Positions 16,093 through 25,967 are shown, numbered from the stretch's first letter. The stretch is DNA of 64,000 nucleotides from Halobacillus_B sp963739045 (GCA_963739045.1 CAVTYY010000001.1:310001-374000); one strand, 5' to 3'. Numbers and translations: made by a program. The notes: generated by a model from the letters alone, not told the origin.

Positions 16093-16916
16093 TACTTCCG
16101 CCTCCCTATCATGGCATCCATCATTTTCGTCATTCTCACTATCGGTTTTACATCGTGAACTCGAACAATATGCACGCCTTGAGAAATTCCGTAACATACC
16201 GTGGCCGCTGTTCCTTCCATTCGTTCTTCTGGCGGAAGGTCAAGCGTTAATCCGATAAATGATTTCCTCGAGCTCCCCAGTAAGACTGGGTAACCCATTT
16301 GGTGAAGCTGATGAAGATTTCGCATCACGATTAAATTATCTGCAGGGGTCTTTGCAAAGCCAATCCCTGGATCTAAAATAATCTGGTCTTCTTTTACTCC
16401 TGCTGCTTTTGCGATGCGGATACTTTCTTGTAAGTCTTCCTTCATATTTTCCATGAGGGAGGAATAGTTGCGATCAGGGCGGTTATGCATGAGAATAAGC
16501 GGGGCGTCATAATTGGCAGCAACCTCCGCAATTTCCGGCTCCTTTTTAGCTCCCCACACATCGTTAATTATGGAAGCACCTGCTTCGAGTGCTTGCTTAG
16601 CAACCTCCGCTTTATAAGTATCTATTGAAATGGGGATCGAAACTTCTCTTTTAACTGCTTGAATTACAGGTAAAACTCTTTCCAATTCCTCCTCCTCGGT
16701 TAGAGGACGATGGCCAGGTCTTGTAGATTCTCCGCCAATATCAATGATATGAGCACCTTGCGCTTCCATCGTTCTAGCTCGCTGGACAGCCGCCTCTGCA
16801 TCATTAAATTTCCCGCCATCTGAAAATGAATCTGGAGTGATATTTAATATCCCCATAACCAGCGTTTGTTCAGAAAGATTATAGGTTTTAGGTTTTGTCG
16901 AAATGATAAATTCCAT
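16092..16916 (-). CDS. folP: Dihydropteroate synthase (sulfonamide target)
   Basis: Joins p-aminobenzoate to hydroxymethyl-dihydropterin pyrophosphate. 274 residues forming a TIM barrel. Visible motifs are MGILNITPDSFSDGG near residue 23, the GGESTRPG loop near residue 63, IDTYKA, DPGIGFAKT, and GSSRKSF. The start at 16916 has GAGG 8 bases upstream. In B. subtilis pabB, pabA and pabC precede this gene. Here only a noncoding stretch with a repeat remnant separates it from cysK, so p-aminobenzoate synthesis genes must lie elsewhere or be missing. Confidence 0.96.
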   Translation of the reverse strand: MEFIISTKPKTYNLSEQTLVMGILNITPDSFSDGGKFNDAEAAVQRARTMEAQGAHIIDIGGESTRPGHRPLTEEEELERVLPVIQAVKREVSIPISIDTYKAEVAKQALEAGASIINDVWGAKKEPEIAEVAANYDAPLILMHNRPDRNYSSLMENMKEDLQESIRIAKAAGVKEDQIILDPGIGFAKTPADNLIVMRNLHQLHQMGYPVLLGSSRKSFIGLTLDLPPEERMEGTAATVCYGISQGVHIVRVHDVKPIVRMTKMMDAMIGRRK

Positions 16917-16969
16917 CAAGCATTCCTCACTTAAAAAGTCATTTCTCTCTATTTTACAATAGTTTGAGA

Positions 16970-17140
16970 AAAAATCCTAAGGGGCAGAGGACGATCATTT
17001 CCCCTAGAACAAAAGCACACGCGGCTCATGACAAGGGTAAGACAGATGGCAAAGGTGGTTTGAGGCGCTCTTCGCTGGTCTCGGATACAGCCTTGCATCG
17101 CAGGAAATGAACGGTACACCCACATATTGAAAACCTCCAC
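16970..17140 (+). repeat. Degenerate half copy of the hairpin repeat, between cysK and folP
   Basis: The segment AGAACAAAAGCACACGCG, then GACAAGGGTAAGACA, resembles the 5' half of the array units at 54.9 kb. The 3' half cannot be recognised. It lies where pabBAC would be expected. No credible gene is present in 16917-17190. Confidence 0.4.
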
Positions 17141-17143
17141 ACA

Positions 17144-17179
17144 ACAAAAAAAGCTGCGTTCTTTAACAGAACACAGCTT
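17144..17179 (-). terminator. Terminator of cysK
   Basis: A 12-bp stem AAGCTGTGTTCT/AGAACGCAGCTT with a short loop and then seven T on the minus strand, starting about 12 bases past the cysK stop. Confidence 0.9.
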
Positions 17180-17190
17180 CTTTATACTCT

Positions 17191-18114
17191 CTATTCTTCA
17201 AATTGATAAAGCGGAGTGGACAGGTAGCGTTCTCCATTACTTGGAATAACCGCTACTACTTTTTTCCCTTTACCTAATTTCTTGGCCACCTGTTTAGCTA
17301 CGTGAATCGCAGCTCCAGAGGAAACACCGCCAAGGATCCCGTCTTTGCGAGCAGCTTCTCGTGCGGCAGCGTATGAATCTTCCGTAGAAACTTGATGGAC
17401 TTCATCATAAATGTTTGTGTCCAGAATTCCAGGAACGAATCCTGCGCCGATTCCTTGAATCTTATGCGGTCCAGGGTCGCCTCCAGAAAGTACAGGAGAT
17501 CCTTCTGGTTCAATCGCATGAATTTTCAAGTTAGGGTACTGTTTCTTAAGAACTTTGCCAGCGCCTGTAATCGTACCGCCTGTTCCGATTCCAGCAACAA
17601 ATGCGTCGAGCTGATCGCCCATTTGATCTACAATTTCAGGACCAGTCGTGCGTTCGTGCACAGCAGGATTGGCTTCATTATTAAACTGCTGAGGCATAAA
17701 GTAACCATGTTTCTCCTGCAGTTCAGCTGCTTTCTTAATTGCACCCTTCATACCGTCACTTCCAGGAGTCAGCACAAGCTCTGCCCCATAGGCTTTCAGC
17801 AGGTTGCGTCGTTCCTGACTCATCGTATCCGGCATGACAAGAATAGATTTATACCCTTTTGCTGCCGCAATCATAGCTAAGCCAATACCAGTGTTTCCGC
17901 TGGTAGGCTCAATAATGGTGTCGCCTTCTTTAAGCTCATTTGCCTGCTCTGCAGCTTCAATCATAGACAAAGCAATTCTGTCTTTAACCGAACTTCCAGG
18001 ATTCATGTATTCAAGCTTCAGATAAATATCAGCACTGTTTTCGTCAGCACTGCCGTTCAGTTTTACCATTGGAGTTTGACCAACTAATTCGCTTACGTTA
18101 TTTGCAATTTTCAT
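17191..18114 (-). CDS. cysK: Cysteine synthase (O-acetylserine sulfhydrylase)
   Basis: Makes cysteine from O-acetylserine and sulfide with pyridoxal phosphate. 307 residues; the cofactor lysine is K44 in GSSVKDR, and the phosphate/substrate loop is PTSGNTG near residue 69. GTGGTITGAG and GVSSGAA also match the family. Flanked by its own promoter and terminator, so it is probably a single-gene unit. In B. subtilis yacD lies between hslO and cysK, but it is missing here. Confidence 0.96.
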   Translation of the reverse strand: MKIANNVSELVGQTPMVKLNGSADENSADIYLKLEYMNPGSSVKDRIALSMIEAAEQANELKEGDTIIEPTSGNTGIGLAMIAAAKGYKSILVMPDTMSQERRNLLKAYGAELVLTPGSDGMKGAIKKAAELQEKHGYFMPQQFNNEANPAVHERTTGPEIVDQMGDQLDAFVAGIGTGGTITGAGKVLKKQYPNLKIHAIEPEGSPVLSGGDPGPHKIQGIGAGFVPGILDTNIYDEVHQVSTEDSYAAAREAARKDGILGGVSSGAAIHVAKQVAKKLGKGKKVVAVIPSNGERYLSTPLYQFEE

Positions 18115-18157
18115 GAACTCACTCCTAAAACCAAGTATTTAAATAGGATTTAATTCT

Positions 18158-18186
18158 AATGTACGGAAGTCAAGAGCAGTTGTCAA
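18158..18186 (-). promoter_or_regulatory. cysK promoter
   Basis: TTGACA (18186-18181), 17 bases, TACATT (18163-18158) on the minus strand. An AT-rich stretch follows before the start codon; a CymR site would be expected here but I could not identify one with confidence. Confidence 0.7.
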
Positions 18187-18224
18187 ACATTTCAATCTAT
18201 TTATCGATTAAATCTCATTTTCAC

Positions 18225-19103
18225 TTAAGCTTCATTTGATTGAAGTTCTTTTAAATCCTTCACATCAAATTGATAATCTTGATTACAGAAGTGACATTTC
18301 GCTTCTGCCCCTTCGTCTTCATCAATCATACGCTGAATTTCTTCATCTCCAAGGCTCGCAATGGCCGTTTCCACTCGCTCTCTTGAACAGTGACACTTAA
18401 ATTGCACCGGCATCGTATCAAGGACCTTCACATTCTCTTCCCCTAATAACGTGGAGAGAATTTGTTCAGGCGTCATGCCGTCACGGACCATCGAAGAGAT
18501 CGGCTGCATTTGGGATAATCTCTGTTCAATCGTAGCAGTAGCTTCTTCCTCTGCACCCGGCATCATTTGAATAATAAAACCGCCTGCCGCAAGGATAGAA
18601 TAATCAGTATCCACCAGCACGCCGGCACCGACCGCGGAAGGGACCTGCTCAGAATTAGCAAAATAATAGGTTAAATCTTCACTAATTTCTCCAGATACGA
18701 TAGGGACCTGACCGGTAAAATGATCTCGCATTCCCAGATCTTTCACAACGCTGACCGTACCGCTAGTTCCTACTGCTCTCGCTACGTCCAGTTTCCCTTT
18801 TTCATTCAAGTCAAAATCAACGTGGGGGTTCTTAATATAACCACGAACTTCACCATGCGAAGTTACATCAGCTATTATAGCTCCTGCGGGTCCGTCACCT
18901 TCGACTTTAATGGTTAGTTTGTCTTCCCCTTTTAGCATAGCTCCCATCATAGAACCAATGGTTAACGTACGGCCTAAAGCTGCAGAGGTCGTCGCCCATG
19001 TATCTTGTCTGCGCCTGGCCTCTTCGACAGTAGCTGTGGATTGAACGGCATAAGCTCTAACCTGGCCATTAAATGCAGTTGCACGTACTAAATAGTCGGA
19101 CAT
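18225..19103 (-). CDS. hslO: Hsp33 redox-regulated chaperone
   Basis: A cytoplasmic holdase activated by oxidative unfolding. 292 residues; the C-terminal zinc switch is complete, with C237 and C239 (CHC) and C270 and C273 (CHFC). AAAGGAG lies 9 bases before the ATG. It starts 6 bases after the coaX stop, so the two genes are cotranscribed. Confidence 0.96.
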   Translation of the reverse strand: MSDYLVRATAFNGQVRAYAVQSTATVEEARRRQDTWATTSAALGRTLTIGSMMGAMLKGEDKLTIKVEGDGPAGAIIADVTSHGEVRGYIKNPHVDFDLNEKGKLDVARAVGTSGTVSVVKDLGMRDHFTGQVPIVSGEISEDLTYYFANSEQVPSAVGAGVLVDTDYSILAAGGFIIQMMPGAEEEATATIEQRLSQMQPISSMVRDGMTPEQILSTLLGEENVKVLDTMPVQFKCHCSRERVETAIASLGDEEIQRMIDEDEGAEAKCHFCNQDYQFDVKDLKELQSNEA

Positions 19104-19109
19104 CGTAAA

Positions 19110-19901
19110 TCATTCTCCTTTAAAAACTGGTTTATCTTTATTATTTTTATAAATTTCATGCAGACCTTTTAAAGTTAGGTAAGGATCCACTTTATCAATT
19201 GTTCTTGACTGGTCGGCGATTAAAGAGGCTAATCCTCCTGTTGCGATCACTGTCGGAACTTCAGATGCGGTTTCCTTCATGCGGCGCACTACTTCATCTA
19301 CCTGACCAACATAACCAAAGAACACACCGGATTGCATCGCTTCTACTGTGCTTTGCCCTACCACATGCTCCGGACTCTTAATTTCAATCTTAGGGAGTTT
19401 TGCAGCTTTTGCATATAACGCCTCCATGGATATATTAATTCCAGGCGCAATCGCTCCACCTACATATTCTTCCCTTTCATTCACATAGCAGTAGGTCGTA
19501 GCAGTACCAAAATCAATGATGATAAGCGGACCTCCATGCTCTTTAATCGCTCCCACCGCATTAACGATACGATCGGCGCCAATCTCATCAGGAGAAGGGT
19601 ATCTCATGGCAAGACCGTGTTTTACCCCTGAATCGCCAATAATCATTGGCTTTATATTAAAATAAATTTGAGACATTCTTTCAAGTGCAAACATAATCGG
19701 CGGCACAACCGAGGATATAATAACGCCATCAATATCTCTGAAAGTTAAACCTTCATGCTCAAACAGAGATTTAATCAGCATTCCGAATTCATCTTCTGTT
19801 TTGTGACGATCTGTTTTAATTCTCCATTGAAACTTTAAAGAATCTTCTTCAAAAACACCAAGTACAGTATTTGTATTCCCGACATCAAGTACAAAATTCA
19901 T
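19110..19901 (-). CDS. coaX: Type III pantothenate kinase
   Basis: First step of coenzyme A synthesis. 263 residues with the ASKHA-fold motifs FVLDVGNTNT at the N-terminus, GADRIVNAVGA near residue 102, and IDFGTATTY near residue 122. GGAGG upstream of the ATG at 19901 sets the start; the longer frame to 19940 lacks similarity. It follows ftsH as in B. subtilis, after a terminator. The 180 bases upstream contain no gene. Confidence 0.95.
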   Translation of the reverse strand: MNFVLDVGNTNTVLGVFEEDSLKFQWRIKTDRHKTEDEFGMLIKSLFEHEGLTFRDIDGVIISSVVPPIMFALERMSQIYFNIKPMIIGDSGVKHGLAMRYPSPDEIGADRIVNAVGAIKEHGGPLIIIDFGTATTYCYVNEREEYVGGAIAPGINISMEALYAKAAKLPKIEIKSPEHVVGQSTVEAMQSGVFFGYVGQVDEVVRRMKETASEVPTVIATGGLASLIADQSRTIDKVDPYLTLKGLHEIYKNNKDKPVFKGE

Positions 19902-20084
19902 AAGGCGTCCTCCATTTTCGTTTCTTTCGGCTACCATCATATCACAATTCCCCTGTTACTTTCTTTTAAATGGACAAACCAAAAAGCCAGAAAAACGCCT
20001 GCATTCAAGGGAGTTATCCAGCCGATTTCAACTTGTTCTATGTCTGCAGAAGTAAGGGAAATTTAATTAATATTATAAACCAAA

Positions 20085-20120
20085 AGAAAAGCCACATCAC
20101 CCTAAAAGGGTTGATGTGGC
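20085..20120 (-). terminator. Terminator of ftsH
   Basis: A stem of about 13 bp, GCCACATCAACCC/GGGTGATGTGGC, with a TTTTA loop is followed by TTTTCTTTT on the minus strand. Confidence 0.9.
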
Positions 20121-20131
20121 AGAATTATTGA

Positions 20132-22177
20132 TTACGTGCGATGCGTATCATCATCAGAATCGTTTCTCTCTTCTTCAGAATCAGAAGGTTCATCTTCTTT
20201 AGTTGAGTCAGATTCCTTGATTTCCTCATCCTTAGACAGGATATTTAAACGCGCGCTATCCTTGTTCTCATTATCATGAGTGGAGGAAGTATTATTCTTA
20301 ATCTTCGCATTGTGTTCACGAGCAATCTCTTCAAGTTCCTCTGTACTTGGGAGACGGCCTTTATCAAACAGTGAACGGATTTGCGTCGCATCAAGAGTTT
20401 CAACATCCAGCAGCGTTTTAGCAATCAGTTCTAGTTTAGCTTTATTTTCCGTTAGAATCGTTTTAGCACGATCGTAACAATGGTTAATAAAGTTCTGTAC
20501 TTCTTTATCAATATCGTAAGCAATTTGATCACTGTAATTCTGTTCATTTTGGATATCGCGGCCAAGGAAGACCTGTCCGCCTTGATTAGATCCAAACTGA
20601 AGCGGTCCGAGCTTCTCGCTCATTCCGTATTCAGTAACCATTTTACGAGCAATGCTTGTAGCACGTTGGAAGTCATTATGAGCGCCTGTACTTGCTTCGC
20701 CAAACATAATTTCCTCAGCTACTCGTCCACCTAGAAGCCCGGTGATTTTATCAAACAATTCAGGCTTGGTCATAAAGTAGCGGTCTTCACGCGGAAGCAT
20801 AACAGCATATCCGCCAGCTTGACCACGCGGTACGATAGTAACTTTGTGCACCATGTCAGCGTCATCAAGAACCATACCAATAACCGTGTGTCCACTTTCA
20901 TGGTGGGCTACAATATTACGTTCTTTCTGTGAAATAACACGGCTTTTCTTAGCTGGACCTGCAATTACACGGTCAATCGCTTCATCAACATCTTCCATGT
21001 CAACTCTAGTCTTATCACTACGGGCAGCAACAAGTGCCGCTTCGTTGAGTAAGTTTTCAAGATCTGCCCCGGAGAATCCAGGTGTACGTAATGCAATGGT
21101 TTTTAAATCGACATTTTCTTCAAGCGGCTTGTTCTTAGCATGGACAGCTAGAACAGCTTCACGGCCTTTAACGTCTGGACGATCAACCGTAATTTGTCTG
21201 TCAAAACGTCCCGGACGAAGTAAGGCTGGGTCCAAGATATCAGGTCGGTTGGTGGCAGCGATGATAATAATCCCTTCATTCACACCAAATCCGTCCATCT
21301 CAACTAGCAGCTGGTTCAGGGTTTGCTCACGTTCATCGTGACCCCCGCCAAGTCCAGCGCCACGCTGGCGGCCAACTGCATCAATTTCATCAATAAAGAT
21401 TATGCCTGGTGCATTCTTTTTCGCATTTTCGAATAAATCACGAACACGGGAAGCACCGACACCTACAAACATTTCCACGAAATCTGAACCACTGATGGAG
21501 AAGAATGGAACGCCTGCTTCCCCAGCGACAGCACGAGCAAGCAATGTTTTACCAGTACCCGGCGGTCCTACAAGAAGAACACCTTTCGGGATGCGAGCTC
21601 CTACGGCTGAGAATTTCCGCGGATCTTTCAAGAAGTCCACGACCTCAACGAGTTCCTGCTTCTCCTCGTCCGCTCCGGCAACGTCTTTAAAACGAACCTT
21701 CTTCTTATCTTCACTATACATTTTCGCCTTGCTCTTACCAAAGTTCATCACACGACTTCCGCCGCCCTGAGCCTGATTAAGCAAGAAGAAGAATAGTATA
21801 AAGATAATTACGAACGGAATGATGGATGTAAGAAATGTCACCCATGCACTCGGTTGTTCCTCTTCTTCAACAGAAAGGATACTTTGTTTCTGGGCCTTAT
21901 CCGTAACGTTAGCAATGACTTGATCGTTTGCTGGCAGTTTAGCTGTAAATGACCCTTTACCATCTGCACTGTCTTCGAGTGTACCTGTGACCCGCATCAC
22001 CCCATTGACAGGCTGAATGGTCATCTTTTCAATTTGACCGTTATTTAATTTATCGTAAAAATCGTTCACATTTAACGTTTGCTGTGGCTCACCTTGACCT
22101 CTAAATAGACCGACGACGCCGATAACTACGAGGAAGATAAGTAAATAAAATATAGTATTACGAAATATCCGGTTCAT
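20132..22177 (-). CDS. ftsH: FtsH, membrane-bound ATP-dependent zinc metalloprotease
   Basis: Degrades misfolded membrane proteins and regulators, and is needed for sporulation and stress survival in Bacillus. 681 residues with two membrane segments (about 7-25 and 112-134) around an external domain. The AAA module has Walker A GPPGTGKT (204-211), Walker B IIFIDEID (about 259-266) and an SRH region ending RPGRFDR. The zinc site is HESGH (426-430). The last 70 residues are an acidic Asp/Glu/Ser tail. AGGAGG precedes the ATG. Confidence 0.97.
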   Translation of the reverse strand: MNRIFRNTIFYLLIFLVVIGVVGLFRGQGEPQQTLNVNDFYDKLNNGQIEKMTIQPVNGVMRVTGTLEDSADGKGSFTAKLPANDQVIANVTDKAQKQSILSVEEEEQPSAWVTFLTSIIPFVIIFILFFFLLNQAQGGGSRVMNFGKSKAKMYSEDKKKVRFKDVAGADEEKQELVEVVDFLKDPRKFSAVGARIPKGVLLVGPPGTGKTLLARAVAGEAGVPFFSISGSDFVEMFVGVGASRVRDLFENAKKNAPGIIFIDEIDAVGRQRGAGLGGGHDEREQTLNQLLVEMDGFGVNEGIIIIAATNRPDILDPALLRPGRFDRQITVDRPDVKGREAVLAVHAKNKPLEENVDLKTIALRTPGFSGADLENLLNEAALVAARSDKTRVDMEDVDEAIDRVIAGPAKKSRVISQKERNIVAHHESGHTVIGMVLDDADMVHKVTIVPRGQAGGYAVMLPREDRYFMTKPELFDKITGLLGGRVAEEIMFGEASTGAHNDFQRATSIARKMVTEYGMSEKLGPLQFGSNQGGQVFLGRDIQNEQNYSDQIAYDIDKEVQNFINHCYDRAKTILTENKAKLELIAKTLLDVETLDATQIRSLFDKGRLPSTEELEEIAREHNAKIKNNTSSTHDNENKDSARLNILSKDEEIKESDSTKEDEPSDSEEERNDSDDDTHRT

Positions 22178-22213
22178 TGCCTACCTCCTCCCAAGCGAGA
22201 AAAACTATACTAA

Positions 22214-22243
22214 ATAGTATCATACGAAAAACTTCCTTCACAA
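22214..22243 (-). promoter_or_regulatory. Predicted ftsH promoter
   Basis: TTGTGA (22243-22238), 18 bases, TACTAT (22219-22214) on the minus strand, in the gap after hpt. Confidence 0.5.
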
Positions 22244-22295
22244 CTAATTACCCTTATACCTTAACATTTGATGGACACGAAGTTTACTCATTTGC

Positions 22296-22835
22296 TTAAC
22301 CACCGTACACCTCTGGTTTAAGAACCCCGATGTAAGGAAGATTACGGTACTTCTCGTTGTAATCTAAACCAAAGCCGACTACAAATTCGTCCGGCACTTC
22401 AAAACCGATCGTATCTGCTTTAATGCTTGATGCGCGGCCTGCAGGTTTATCAAGCAGCGTAACAATTTTGATGGACCTAGCTTTGCGGTACTTAAATAAA
22501 TCTACCAAATAGCTTAACGTAAGTCCGCTGTCAATGATATCTTCAATGATTAAGATGTCTCTGCCTTCGACCTGTGTATCTAAGTCTTTAACAATTTTAA
22601 CCTCTCCTGAAGATTTCATTCCTCCATTGTAGCTTGATACATCCATAAAATCCATTTCAAGGTGTGTTTCTACCCTTTTTAACACATCTGACATAAAAGG
22701 CATAGCACCTTTTAGTACTCCAATCGCCAACGGAAAACGGTCCTGGTACTCCTCCGTCAGCTGCGCCCCAATTTCTTTGCACTTTGCTTGAATTTCTTCT
22801 TCAGAAATTAAGACTTCTTTGATCTCGTTGTGCAT
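22296..22835 (-). CDS. hpt: Hypoxanthine phosphoribosyltransferase
   Basis: Purine salvage: converts hypoxanthine or guanine and PRPP to IMP or GMP. 179 residues with the PRPP loop IIEDIIDSGLTL near residue 95 and the SYNGGMKSSGEV flexible loop. It starts 11 bases after the tilS stop, the conserved tilS-hpt pair. Confidence 0.95.
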   Translation of the reverse strand: MHNEIKEVLISEEEIQAKCKEIGAQLTEEYQDRFPLAIGVLKGAMPFMSDVLKRVETHLEMDFMDVSSYNGGMKSSGEVKIVKDLDTQVEGRDILIIEDIIDSGLTLSYLVDLFKYRKARSIKIVTLLDKPAGRASSIKADTIGFEVPDEFVVGFGLDYNEKYRNLPYIGVLKPEVYGG

Positions 22836-22846
22836 GCTTGCTCCTC

Positions 22847-24241
22847 CTACGTGTCTGCTTTATTTTTATATCGCAATCGAAGCCACGTACCAGAATGCTC
22901 TCCAGTACATGTCCCACCCTTTTTCAAACCAATCAGCCAGAGAACCCGGCCGCTGTTATCCGTCACCAGAGGCCACGTCTTGCGAAGCTGTGCAGGAATT
23001 TTTTGATCAATAAAAATATCTTTTACTTTTTTTGATCCATTCATTCCTTTCAAAAGAATCCGGTCACCAGGTTTGCGGGTACGAACAATTAAAGGAAGCT
23101 TTACGTGATAGGCATCACAAATAAAATCATAGCGGCCCTCACTGTTTAATTCCCCGCATCTTTCCAGGGTGAGTTCACAGCCATCCGGCAGCTCCAAAGT
23201 TTCTCCAATATCGATCCGCTCATTAAAGCTTTGATTTTCGTCATGAAGTTCAAACGAAAATTTCACGTGATCATACGCACGAATCACCTTAAGTTCCCGA
23301 GGCAGATTCAGTTCAGCGTTCGATTTCTGACCCTTCAATAGGTCCACGAACATTTCCTCGTGTATATAGGAAATTTCCTCCGTTTGGTTATCATACAGAT
23401 AGTTCAATATTAGATGAAAGGCACTCCTTTGTAAAGCAAACGGAAAGGTTTTAAACCTTTGGATTGAAAATTGTACAGATTTCTCTTTTTCTGCAGAGAA
23501 ATGCATGATTTTCAATACGGCTTCTGCCTGCTTTCTTATGTATAATTGATCCTCTCGTGCCCTTTCGCTCATCGCCTGCATATGTAGATGAATTTTAGGG
23601 TTCTGATCTTTTAGCAAAGGCATGATTTCTTTACGAAATGCATTTCTCGTGTAATTTGTTTCTTGATTCGAAGCATCCTCTTTATAGGAAATGTCATGCT
23701 TAGAGCAATACTCCAGGATTTCCTGTTTGGATACAGATAGAAACGGCCTGATAATCATGCCTGTTGAAAATGGACGGCAGAGCGGTATGCCTTGGAGGGC
23801 TTCTGGACGAGCACTTCGCACCATCTGCATGAGCAAGGTCTCCGCCTGATCATCCCCGTGATGTCCTAGCGCCAGCACGTCCCCGGACACTGCTTTCATT
23901 ACTTTTGCTAAATAATCATATCGGAGAATTCGGGCTGCTTCCTGCGTACCTAAGTGATGCTGTTGTTTATACGTATTCACATCCACAGAAGTTCCATGAA
24001 ATTCAATATTTAATTTTTCGGCTGCCCGTTTTACATGCTGGAGATCTTCGAGAGAATCCTCTCCTCTTAATCCATGATCCACCGACGCCGCAATAAGATT
24101 CAGCTGCCATTCTGCTTTTTTGGAATGCAGATAATGCAAAAGAGCCATAGAATCAGGCCCTCCAGAAACTGCGATCACTACTGTTTGACAAGGTTTTATG
24201 AGCTGATGCTTCCGCACAAACGAGTCGACCGAATAATTCAT
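22847..24241 (-). CDS. tilS: tRNA(Ile)-lysidine synthase
   Basis: Converts C34 of the CAU tRNA-Ile to lysidine so that it reads AUA. 464 residues; the PP-loop SGGPDS is at about 26-31, with a C-terminal TilS domain of about 130 residues containing RKPGDRI. The frame opens with TTG then ATG; the ATG at 24241 is preferred, with AGGAG 9 bases upstream. Essential and adjacent to hpt as in B. subtilis. Confidence 0.95.
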   Translation of the reverse strand: MNYSVDSFVRKHQLIKPCQTVVIAVSGGPDSMALLHYLHSKKAEWQLNLIAASVDHGLRGEDSLEDLQHVKRAAEKLNIEFHGTSVDVNTYKQQHHLGTQEAARILRYDYLAKVMKAVSGDVLALGHHGDDQAETLLMQMVRSARPEALQGIPLCRPFSTGMIIRPFLSVSKQEILEYCSKHDISYKEDASNQETNYTRNAFRKEIMPLLKDQNPKIHLHMQAMSERAREDQLYIRKQAEAVLKIMHFSAEKEKSVQFSIQRFKTFPFALQRSAFHLILNYLYDNQTEEISYIHEEMFVDLLKGQKSNAELNLPRELKVIRAYDHVKFSFELHDENQSFNERIDIGETLELPDGCELTLERCGELNSEGRYDFICDAYHVKLPLIVRTRKPGDRILLKGMNGSKKVKDIFIDQKIPAQLRKTWPLVTDNSGRVLWLIGLKKGGTCTGEHSGTWLRLRYKNKADT

Positions 24242-24328
24242 CAAAGGTCACTCCTGTTTCGCTTAAACTTACTACTTGATATCCTCTTCCATCCTACCAT
24301 TGTAGGAACTCATTCTGCAAAATATAAC

Positions 24329-25249
24329 TTACAGCCATCCGCTCCAAATGGATAACCCGTACATCACCCCGGCAATGATCGAAACAGCCGTGAGCTCTCC
24401 CCATTCCATAGACTCCCGTTTCTTCCGGCGCTGCGACCTCTTCGGACTCTTGGTCTGAGTACGCTTCATTAATAAGTTTGCTAAGTCATCTTTCATGTCT
24501 GTAGCAGAGGAATATCCTCCCTGCCAGCAATTTAAAATAATTTTCTGGTAAGGTTTCAGAACCACGGCATGAAGAAGATTCGTTTCCAGCGTTTTCTTTG
24601 CATTTTTACCTTTTTCAAATTTAGCTGGGTAAGCCATTTCGAGCATAATCATGGTCAGGGCGAACAAGTCATAACGAGGATCTGCCCGTCTTGATCCCAT
24701 TTCCCAATATCCTCGATCATAAAATTCAGTGAATTCCTTAATCGCTCTATTAAAATGGGTGACTCCTCCCACGTCAATCAAACGGACCCTGGAAGCTGAT
24801 ACAAGAAGATTATCAGTCTTTAAATCGCCAAAGGCATACCCGGCTTTGTGAAGATGTTCAAGGTCTGAAAGTAATTGCACAGCAAACAGCCCGATCCATT
24901 CGTTTGCTTTTCCTTTTAGAAAGGAAGGCAAAGACTGGCCTTGGATATATTCCATTACATAAAAGGGGTAAATTTGCGCTCGTGGTCCCACCCAATCATC
25001 AACATCAACAAAATCAGGTCCAAGCTTTACCCCTTGGACCTTGCTGAATTTCTTGAGCATATTCACTTCCAGCATCATTCGCGAGCTATCCTGTCCAACC
25101 TTCAGGGCATACCTTTCCCCATGAGATTGGCACAAATAGACAGTTCCACATGCGCCCGATCCAAGCTTTCTAATAATCTGGTAGGAGCGGCTGTTCCATT
25201 TCCCGGTTAGAACAGCCCCTGCTGCTATATTAAAATCCGGTTTCTTCAT
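24329..25249 (-). CDS. yabT: YabT-type serine/threonine protein kinase
   Basis: 306 residues. The Gly-rich loop is GSGACGTVYL and the ATP lysine is in ALKV. The catalytic segment reads GDLKTDNLL and the metal segment IDVGG in place of HRD and DFG, which is usual for YabT. A basic stretch (KSPKRSQRRKKRE) precedes one C-terminal membrane segment, fitting the DNA-responsive sporulation kinase of B. subtilis. The ATG at 25249 has GAGGAAG upstream; the gene overlaps the yabS end by about 20 bases, so the two are coupled. Confidence 0.87.
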   Translation of the reverse strand: MKKPDFNIAAGAVLTGKWNSRSYQIIRKLGSGACGTVYLCQSHGERYALKVGQDSSRMMLEVNMLKKFSKVQGVKLGPDFVDVDDWVGPRAQIYPFYVMEYIQGQSLPSFLKGKANEWIGLFAVQLLSDLEHLHKAGYAFGDLKTDNLLVSASRVRLIDVGGVTHFNRAIKEFTEFYDRGYWEMGSRRADPRYDLFALTMIMLEMAYPAKFEKGKNAKKTLETNLLHAVVLKPYQKIILNCWQGGYSSATDMKDDLANLLMKRTQTKSPKRSQRRKKRESMEWGELTAVSIIAGVMYGLSIWSGWL

Positions 25250-25967
25250 AAGGGTCTTCCTCATCTTGAAATTCCCGGATAAGCGGTTTTTCAGTAAACG
25301 AGTATAAAGCTTCTTTAAGAGCAGGGCCAGTTGGTGTATAGCCTCCGCTGGTCAGCTTGTTGAATATATTATTAATCCTGCCTAGTTCAGGAGTCCAGTC
25401 GATCATTTTGCGAATCGACTTCTTTAGGTCAGGAAATACATAAACGCTAAATTGATTTGAACCTGTTCTGGCATTTAAACTGAGAGAAAGATCATAGAGA
25501 GCTTCCTTTACGGTTGGCAGCTTATGATGCATACTTGCGCTCGTATCGACAAGCACCAAAACTTCAAGATCACATTTCTCACCTAAATCATCGACGACCT
25601 CCACCACTTCGCCTCTTTTTTCAGGCGGCAGTTCTTCAATAGACTGCTCTTTGCCTAAGATCTGCTGCAGCTCTTTATTCACCACATCATGTATGGTTTG
25701 AGTCATCGCTTGTCTCGTAACCATTTGAACGGTTTGGGACAAACTTTTTTGATAAACAATTTGACTGACACCGCCGCCAGCCTCGGCAATGGCCTCCACT
25801 TCTTCTATTCCCTGCGGCTGACCATTTTGTCGATCATCAAGAACCCCAATGACATTTACCGTTACCCCCTGGTTTCTAGCAAGAGCTGCGACAGCAATTG
25901 GATCTTCGCCGTGGTTGGAGCAGCCATCTGTTAATAACAGAATTTGTTTAAGTCTGCCTAATTTCAT
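25230..25967 (-). CDS. yabS: YabS, VWA-domain protein
   Basis: 245 residues with two stretches like von Willebrand A folds: LLLTDGCSNHGEDP near the N-terminus, and LVLVDTSASMHHK near residue 135, a DxSxS metal site. The role is unknown. In B. subtilis it lies between spoIIE and yabT and is associated with sporulation. GGAGGG precedes the ATG. Confidence 0.8.
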   Translation of the reverse strand: MKLGRLKQILLLTDGCSNHGEDPIAVAALARNQGVTVNVIGVLDDRQNGQPQGIEEVEAIAEAGGGVSQIVYQKSLSQTVQMVTRQAMTQTIHDVVNKELQQILGKEQSIEELPPEKRGEVVEVVDDLGEKCDLEVLVLVDTSASMHHKLPTVKEALYDLSLSLNARTGSNQFSVYVFPDLKKSIRKMIDWTPELGRINNIFNKLTSGGYTPTGPALKEALYSFTEKPLIREFQDEEDPYEETGF

